The translations under genes and the position numbers were made by a program. A stretch of DNA of 64,000 nt from DASPOJ01 sp049790315 (GTDB taxonomy: Bacteria; Acidobacteriota; Terriglobia; Acidiferrales; UBA7541), in NCBI GenBank assembly GCA_049790315.1, contig JBAQYV010000200.1, positions 1 through 64,000 on the forward strand. The letters are read 5' to 3'. Under the pieces are notes generated by a model. The model worked only from the letters and a program-made list of their open reading frames with translations, was not told the DNA's origin and did no database searches. Shown piece after piece: positions 59,128 to 64,000 of this stretch (position 1 is the stretch's first letter; each line of letters opens with the position of its first letter).

Positions 59128-60852
59128 ATGACACGCTTCCTCTACGACGCGCCTGGCGATCTCGATCGCGGCGACGCGAACCAAGATGCCGAACGCCTTT
59201 TCGCCTACCATCAAGCCACCAAGCACACGTTTGATTCCGTGCGCGCGAACGCGCATTTTCTCGATTGGCGCAATCAGCCGAATCCGTTTCGCCTCTACGA
59301 AGGCGCGCCATTAATTTCGCTTTCTCCCGATCCGCGTTTTCCCGAAGCTGGCACATTCGCCACGATGGCGGCGCTCACCGAAAATCCGTCGTCTCTTCCA
59401 ACGAATGCGTCTGAACGCGGCGAAGAAATTCGATTCGATGCGAAGTGGCTCAGCCAATTGTTGTGGTATTCCATGGCGGTCAGCGCCTGGAAAAAAGTTC
59501 CGCGCACGGAAGATCGCTACAGTCTTCGTGTAAATCCGTCGTCGGGAAATTTGCATCCCACCGAAACGTATCTTTTCACTCAAGGATTCGCGGGAGTCCA
59601 AGATGGCAACTATCACTACCGCGCCGACCGCCACGCGCTGGAACTCCGGAGCGCCGGAAATTGGAATGGCGTAATCGCGCGCGCGCTCGATCTTCCGCAG
59701 GCCGCCGGCGCCCCGCTGATCGTCGCGCTCACATCCATCTTCTGGCGCGAGGCTTGGAAATATCGCGATCGCGCCTATCGCTATTGCTGCCACGATTTGG
59801 GCCACGCGATGATGAGCGTCCTCCTGGCGGCGCGCGCCCTCGGAATGTCGGGCGGGGTCGCGGCTCACTTCAGCGACCTGCGCCTCGCGCGCTCTCTCGG
59901 TTTACAGCAAGACAGCGACGAAGCTCCGATGGCGTTCTTGATTTTTTCTTCGCCAGCGGAAAACATGCACGCAAAGCGTGCCGCGGTTCAGCCACGCGAA
60001 GAACTCGCGGGAGTTCCGAACGAATTGTCCGCTGAAGAAATTCCGTATCATTTGCTTCTCGGCATTCATCGTTCCACGATGTTGTCCGATCCGCCCGGGC
60101 CGCTGCCGTGCGCAGCGGCGACTGACACCGTGCTCGAAATTGACAAGCCGCCGGTTCCGATCGCTGTTCGCGACGCCGCGCTGGGCCCAACCGTTCGCAG
60201 GCGCCGTTCCGCGCTCGATTTCGATCCGGAGACATCGCCCATGGAGCGCGCCGACTTCTTGCAATTGCTCGATTTCGCCACACGCGATTGGCGCGCAGAT
60301 TGGCGCGGGAATTTCCCTGGCCTGGCCACGCCTGAAGATGCGGCGCCTTTAGCGATGAAAGCGGTAGCCGAATCGGTATCCGTGGAGCGAGGCGCCAATT
60401 TCGTGACGCTCTACCTTTACGTTCATCGCGTGCGCGATTGCGAGCCCGGCGTATACCGCTGGCACACTTCTACGCGCACGCTCGAGCAGCTTCACCGTGC
60501 GGACGTTCAGCGCATTGCCACATATCTGAGCCTCGAACAACCGCTTGCCGGCAATGCATGCTTCGCTGTTTCCATGATCGCCGATTTGGCTCGCGCGGCT
60601 CGTGCGTTCGGAAATCGCGGCTATCGCTACGCTTTTTTCGAGGCCGGCGCGATCGGACAGCGTCTCTACGTTGGCGGGGAGGCGCTCGGTTGGAACGCCA
60701 CGGGAATCGGCGCGTTCTACGACGACGATGTCCATCGCTATCTCGGTTTTCTCGACGAAGAAAAAGATTCCGATTCCCGCACACTTCCGCGGCAAGTGAT
60801 TTATCACTTCGCCGTTGGCCGCGCCGTTCCCGATCCGCGCATTGAAGCGTGA
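59128..60852 (+). CDS. two-domain SagB/ThcOx-type flavin oxidoreductase
   Basis: 574 residues with two nitroreductase-fold halves. Domain 1 (about 90-280) has the FMN-binding NPSSGNLHPTETYLF motif and CCHDLGHAMMSVLLAARALGM. Domain 2 (about 345-565) starts RRRRSALDFDPETSPMERADF and ends with the GYRYAFFEAGAIGQRLYVGG dimer/FMN segment. SagB enzymes oxidise azolines to azoles in peptide natural products. Here no cyclodehydratase or precursor peptide is nearby, so the reaction is open. It lies 102 nt upstream of gudD on the same strand. No strong ribosome site precedes the ATG. Confidence 0.87.
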   Translation: MTRFLYDAPGDLDRGDANQDAERLFAYHQATKHTFDSVRANAHFLDWRNQPNPFRLYEGAPLISLSPDPRFPEAGTFATMAALTENPSSLPTNASERGEEIRFDAKWLSQLLWYSMAVSAWKKVPRTEDRYSLRVNPSSGNLHPTETYLFTQGFAGVQDGNYHYRADRHALELRSAGNWNGVIARALDLPQAAGAPLIVALTSIFWREAWKYRDRAYRYCCHDLGHAMMSVLLAARALGMSGGVAAHFSDLRLARSLGLQQDSDEAPMAFLIFSSPAENMHAKRAAVQPREELAGVPNELSAEEIPYHLLLGIHRSTMLSDPPGPLPCAAATDTVLEIDKPPVPIAVRDAALGPTVRRRRSALDFDPETSPMERADFLQLLDFATRDWRADWRGNFPGLATPEDAAPLAMKAVAESVSVERGANFVTLYLYVHRVRDCEPGVYRWHTSTRTLEQLHRADVQRIATYLSLEQPLAGNACFAVSMIADLARAARAFGNRGYRYAFFEAGAIGQRLYVGGEALGWNATGIGAFYDDDVHRYLGFLDEEKDSDSRTLPRQVIYHFAVGRAVPDPRIEA

Positions 60853-60954
60853 GTGCCACGCGCGAAACTTTGCTGTATCATCTGCCGGGCCTCGCGCATT
60901 CCGCCGCCGCAACACGGTGAGCGGATCTTGCCGCGGGTTGGGGAACGGGGCACG

Positions 60955-62265
60955 GTGAAAATTTCCGATCTAACGGTCCATTCCATCGCGATCGCCGATC
61001 CGCCGCTGCGCAGCTCCTATGGGCGCCACGCTCCCTACGCGCTGCGCACAATTCTTGAACTCAAAAGCGACGACGGCATCGTCGGTCTTGCTGAAACGCA
61101 CGGCGGGGATGCGATCGCTCAAGCGTTTCGCGCGCTCGGCCCCCGTTTGCGCGGCGCCGATCCCTATCGCCTGGCGGGCGCGCTGCTTCCGATGGTCGAA
61201 GCCGATCCCAGCAGCGCGGGCGCGGACCGTTCGCAGACATATCGCGTTCCCGGTGAAAATCCGCTCGACGAATCGGCGCGGCTCTATTCCGCCATTGAGA
61301 TCGCGTGCCTCGATCTGATCGGAAAATCCGTGGGCCAGCCGGTATGCGATCTGCTCGGCGGCCGCGCGCGCGACGCCACGCCGTTTTCCGCGTACGCTTT
61401 TTACAAACATGCCGGTGGCGGCGGTGAAGGCGCGGATGCGCGTGAAGATATTTACGGCGAAGCGCTCGCGCCCGAAGCTTTGGTGCGTCAAGTTCAACAA
61501 ATGATGAAGGAGTACGGTTTTCGCGACGTGAAGCTGAAAGCCGGCGTGCTCGATCCCGGCGTCGAAATCGAAACCATTCGGCAGCTTCGCAGCGCGCTCG
61601 GCCCGGAAGTTCCGTTGCGATTGGATCCGAATTGCGCGTGGTCGATCGAAACTTCCGTCGGAATTGGGCGCACGCTCGCGCGCGAACTTTCCGGCGGCGG
61701 CTATCTGGAAGATCCGGCCGCCGGTATCGATGGAATGGCGGAGGTGCGCCGTCGATTGCTCGCCGAAGGGATTGCCACTCCGCTTGCGAGCAACGTGGCG
61801 GTGACGTCATTCGCCGACATTCCGCCGAGTGTTCGCACTGACGCCGTGCAAGTGGTGCTGTGCGATCCGCATTATTGGGGCGGTGTGCAGCAAGTGCAGC
61901 ATCTCGGCAAAGTTTGCCGCACGTTTGGCTTGGGCCTTTCGATGCACTCGAATTCGCATCTGGGAATTTCGCTGATGGCCATGGCTCACGCCGCCGCCGC
62001 GACGTCGCATCTTTCCTACGCCTGCGACACACATTATCCTTGGCAGTCGGAGCGCGACGAGATCGTAGCCGGCGGCCGCGTCCGTTTCGAGAATGGCTGT
62101 GTGCGCATTCCGGATCGTCCGGGCCTTGGCGTCGATCTCGATTACGATCGATTGGCTCGCGGCCGCGAGCGCTACGCGGCGTGCGCGTATCGCAATCGCG
62201 ATGACGCGGCGGAGATGCGCAAATATGTCGATCCAAATTGGCAACGAATTCTTCCACGGTGGTGA
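60955..62265 (+). CDS. gudD: D-glucarate dehydratase
   Basis: 436 residues, of the enolase superfamily. Hallmarks: the base motif in RDVKLKAGV (K-x-K), RLDPNCAWSIETS (metal ligands), LASNVAVTSFADIP, CDPHYWGGVQQVQHLGK and the His-dyad region GLGLSMHSNSHLGISLMAMAH. Dehydrates D-glucarate (or L-idarate) to 5-keto-4-deoxy-D-glucarate. The GTG at 60955 starts the conserved N terminus (KISDLTVHSIAIADPPL); an earlier GTG at 60853 would add 34 unrelated residues. Followed 3 nt later by kdgD, so the two are one operon. Confidence 0.95.
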   Translation: MKISDLTVHSIAIADPPLRSSYGRHAPYALRTILELKSDDGIVGLAETHGGDAIAQAFRALGPRLRGADPYRLAGALLPMVEADPSSAGADRSQTYRVPGENPLDESARLYSAIEIACLDLIGKSVGQPVCDLLGGRARDATPFSAYAFYKHAGGGGEGADAREDIYGEALAPEALVRQVQQMMKEYGFRDVKLKAGVLDPGVEIETIRQLRSALGPEVPLRLDPNCAWSIETSVGIGRTLARELSGGGYLEDPAAGIDGMAEVRRRLLAEGIATPLASNVAVTSFADIPPSVRTDAVQVVLCDPHYWGGVQQVQHLGKVCRTFGLGLSMHSNSHLGISLMAMAHAAAATSHLSYACDTHYPWQSERDEIVAGGRVRFENGCVRIPDRPGLGVDLDYDRLARGRERYAACAYRNRDDAAEMRKYVDPNWQRILPRW

Positions 62266-62268
62266 CTC

Positions 62269-63177
62269 GTGACTGCTGAAGCATTTCGCACCAAACTCCG
62301 CGGCGTGATCGGCTTTCCGGTAACTCCGTTCAACGCCGATTTTTCCCTCAACATCGATGGGCTCCGCAAAAATATCCAGCACCTGATGCGCTACCCGCTC
62401 GCGGCCCTGGTTGCGGCGGGAGGCACGGGCGAATTTTATTCGCTCACGCCGGCCGAGTATCTCGAAGTGGTGCGCGTGATTGTGGAAGAAGTTCACAGCC
62501 GCATTCCGGTGATCGCCGGCACGGGATTTAATCGTGCGCTCGCGATGGAACTTGCGCGCCAGGCGCAGGGCGTGGGCGCGAATGCGATTCTCGCCCTGCC
62601 GCCGTACTACACGAATTCCGACGACGAAGGTTTAGCCGATTACTACGCTGCGATCGGCGAAGCCACACCGCTGCCGTTGATTATCTACAGCCGCGACTGG
62701 GTAAATCCCGGCGCGGAATGGATTGAAAAGCTCGCCGCGCGTGTTCCGACGCTGGCCGCGTGGAAAGACGGGCAGGGCGACATTCGCCGCTATCACCAGA
62801 TCATCGCGCGCCTGGGCGATCGGCTGCACTGGATCGGCGGAATCGGCGACGATTGTGTTCCCGGCTACTACAGCATCGGCATTCGCGTGTTCACTTCGAG
62901 CATCGCGACGGTCACGCCAAAAATTCCCTTGCTGCTCGACGCCGCGGCTTCGGCGGGCGATCGGAGCGAACTTGATCGCTTGATGCGCGAATATGTTCTT
63001 CCGCTCTACGCGTTGCGTGCGCGCCGAAGAGGTTACGAGGTCACGGTGATGAAGCAAATGATGGATTTCGCGGGTTTGGCGGGCGGACCTGTGCGGCCGC
63101 CGCTGCCAAAACTGCGCGCCGCGGAAATCGAAGAAGTGCGCGCGATGGTTGAGCGATGGAAGCCGATGCTGACGTAG
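62269..63177 (+). CDS. kdgD: 5-dehydro-4-deoxyglucarate dehydratase
   Basis: 302 residues of the DapA/NAL class I aldolase fold: IGFPVTPFNADFSLN, the GGTGEFYSLTPAEY phosphate-loop-like motif, ALPPYYTNSDDEGL, IIYSRDW (Tyr) and the Schiff-base Lys in LAAWKDGQGDI. Converts 5-keto-4-deoxyglucarate to 2,5-dioxovalerate with loss of water and CO2. Starts at GTG 3 nt after the gudD stop. Its product is the substrate of the dehydrogenase at 57341-58984, completing the route to 2-oxoglutarate. Confidence 0.95.
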   Translation: MTAEAFRTKLRGVIGFPVTPFNADFSLNIDGLRKNIQHLMRYPLAALVAAGGTGEFYSLTPAEYLEVVRVIVEEVHSRIPVIAGTGFNRALAMELARQAQGVGANAILALPPYYTNSDDEGLADYYAAIGEATPLPLIIYSRDWVNPGAEWIEKLAARVPTLAAWKDGQGDIRRYHQIIARLGDRLHWIGGIGDDCVPGYYSIGIRVFTSSIATVTPKIPLLLDAAASAGDRSELDRLMREYVLPLYALRARRRGYEVTVMKQMMDFAGLAGGPVRPPLPKLRAAEIEEVRAMVERWKPMLT

Positions 63178-63199
63178 CGATGCTGGGAGTCCGTAACGC

Positions 63200-64000
63200 A
63201 TGAGCTCAAGCTCCTCCACGTTTGAGGACGGTTCGACGGGCGCAACTCCTACCTGGGAGCGCTGGAAAGTTCTCGCGTGGCTGTGCTGCCTTTCCGTTTT
63301 CACCTACATCGGACGCGTCGGAATCAGCGGCCAACTCCGCGAAAACATCGAATTCGATCTGCATCTCACGCCCGCGCGCACCGCGTACGCGATTTCCGCA
63401 TTCACGCTTTCCTACGCCTTGTTCGAGTTGCCGACAGGATGGTTCGGCGACCGCTTCGGTCCGCGCAAAGTCCTGACGCGAATCGTGCTCTGCTGGATGT
63501 TTTTCACGGCGCTCACGGGCGCGTCGTGGAGTCTCGTCAGTTTGGTATTTTTCCGCTTCATGATCGGCGCCGGAGAAGCGGGCGCGTTTCCGAATATTGC
63601 GCGCGCCACGCGCGAATGGTTCCCGTATCGCGAGCGCGGACTCGCGCAGGGTTACGTCTGGATGCTGGCGCGATTCGGCGGCGCGATCGCGTTTCCTTTC
63701 TTGCTGATTCTCACGCACGTGGTTGGTTGGCGCTGGACGTTTGTGGTGACCGGCGCCATTGGTGTGGTTTGGGTAAGTTTTTTTTGGGCGCGATTTCGCG
63801 ATACGCCCAGGCAAGATCCGAAAGTGAATGACGCCGAGCGCGCGCTGATCAACGAAGGCAAGCGCGAAACGGCCAAGCCCGCGCCCCTCGCCTGGCTGAA
63901 AGTTTTGCTCAGTCCGACAATTTGGTTTTTGTTGCTGATGTATTTCTGCAGTAATGCCGGGTGGTCTTTTTTCGTGAGTTGGATCACGCCGTTTCTAGAA
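63200..64000 (+). CDS. MFS transporter, anion:cation symporter type (3' truncated)
   Basis: 267 codons from ATG 63200 remain open at the window end. The visible half shows helices 1-6 and the start of helix 7: VLAWLCCLSVFTYIGRVGIS, AISAFTLSYALFELPTGWFGDRFGPRKVL (helix 2 and the loop 2-3 motif), FFRFMIGAGEAGAFPNIARATREWFP and YVWMLARFGGAIAFPFLL. The 'GEAGAFPN...RWFP' motif is typical of ACS-family hexuronate/glucarate transporters (GudP/GarP/ExuT). It lies 22 nt after kdgD, so it probably imports glucarate or a related acid. Confidence 0.9.
   Translation, partial: MSSSSSTFEDGSTGATPTWERWKVLAWLCCLSVFTYIGRVGISGQLRENIEFDLHLTPARTAYAISAFTLSYALFELPTGWFGDRFGPRKVLTRIVLCWMFFTALTGASWSLVSLVFFRFMIGAGEAGAFPNIARATREWFPYRERGLAQGYVWMLARFGGAIAFPFLLILTHVVGWRWTFVVTGAIGVVWVSFFWARFRDTPRQDPKVNDAERALINEGKRETAKPAPLAWLKVLLSPTIWFLLLMYFCSNAGWSFFVSWITPFLE

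Noticed and set aside
58985..59356. Upstream extension of the ketoglutarate-semialdehyde dehydrogenase frame
   Set aside because: Arg-rich, overlaps the divergent SagB-like gene and precedes a good ATG with AAGGAG.
59128..60852. A RiPP (azole peptide) biosynthetic cluster
   Set aside because: Only the oxidase-like gene is present; neighbours are glucarate catabolism genes and no YcaO, precursor or protease is visible in the window.

Overview
The window looks like a chromosomal segment of a soil or sediment Acidobacteriota (Terriglobia-like). This is an inference from gene content and not from a marker gene. The evidence is a long two-block MacB/FtsX permease of the 'acidobacterial duplicated orphan permease' type, a MerR-HTH/TPR fusion, a DUF2934-Hsp20 fusion, several GC-rich palindromic intergenic repeats, and many carbohydrate and sugar-acid genes. 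I see no phage, IS element, CRISPR array or rRNA. Both window edges cut genes: an S9 peptidase on the left and an MFS transporter on the right.

Layout. 1-6.6 kb: secreted-type S9 peptidase (partial), xylulokinase (apparently starting at ATT), aldose 1-epimerase in convergent orientation with a shared terminator, and 1-pyrroline-5-carboxylate dehydrogenase. 6.6-10.7 kb: a repeat-bearing gap, an orphan ABC permease, two small membrane proteins, tRNA-His with a clear promoter, and a small Lys-rich coiled-coil protein. 10.8-14.3 kb: a MerR/TPR protein divergent from a NarL-type histidine kinase/response regulator pair. 14.6-20.6 kb: a three-gene glycosyltransferase/methyltransferase operon, a ClC channel with CBS domains behind a palindromic operator-like site, and a PilZ protein. 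20.7-23.5 kb: an ABC permease/ATPase pair and a DinB-like protein. 23.8-26.9 kb: a translationally coupled dioxygenase/TIM-barrel/sugar-porter operon. 27-29.5 kb: a methyltransferase divergent from RecQ.

29.6-36.9 kb (minus strand): a glucose-handling run of glucoamylase, GRP sugar transporter, GMC flavoenzyme and Zn-dependent sugar dehydrogenase, with small heat-shock and metallothionein genes upstream. The metallothionein gene is only 51 codons. 37.2-46.5 kb: a type II NADH dehydrogenase, then a single minus-strand operon coding both a cytochrome b/Rieske/cytochrome c complex and a caa3-type oxidase, i.e. a quinol-to-oxygen electron-transfer chain in one transcript. A tRNA-Pro follows.

47.2-54.1 kb: a signalling locus with a CHASE3 histidine kinase carrying four tandem PAS units of exactly 384 bp, three tandem paralogous single-domain response regulators, and a REC-PAS-GGDEF-EAL protein. 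This is the strongest candidate for an unusual system. 54.1-55.0 kb is gene-poor and repeat-rich. 55-64 kb: a Tat-exported Gfo/Idh/MocA oxidoreductase, an SRPBCC-like protein, and the complete D-glucarate to 2-oxoglutarate route (glucarate dehydratase, 5-keto-4-deoxyglucarate dehydratase, ketoglutarate-semialdehyde dehydrogenase) with its MFS transporter, plus a two-domain SagB-like oxidoreductase.
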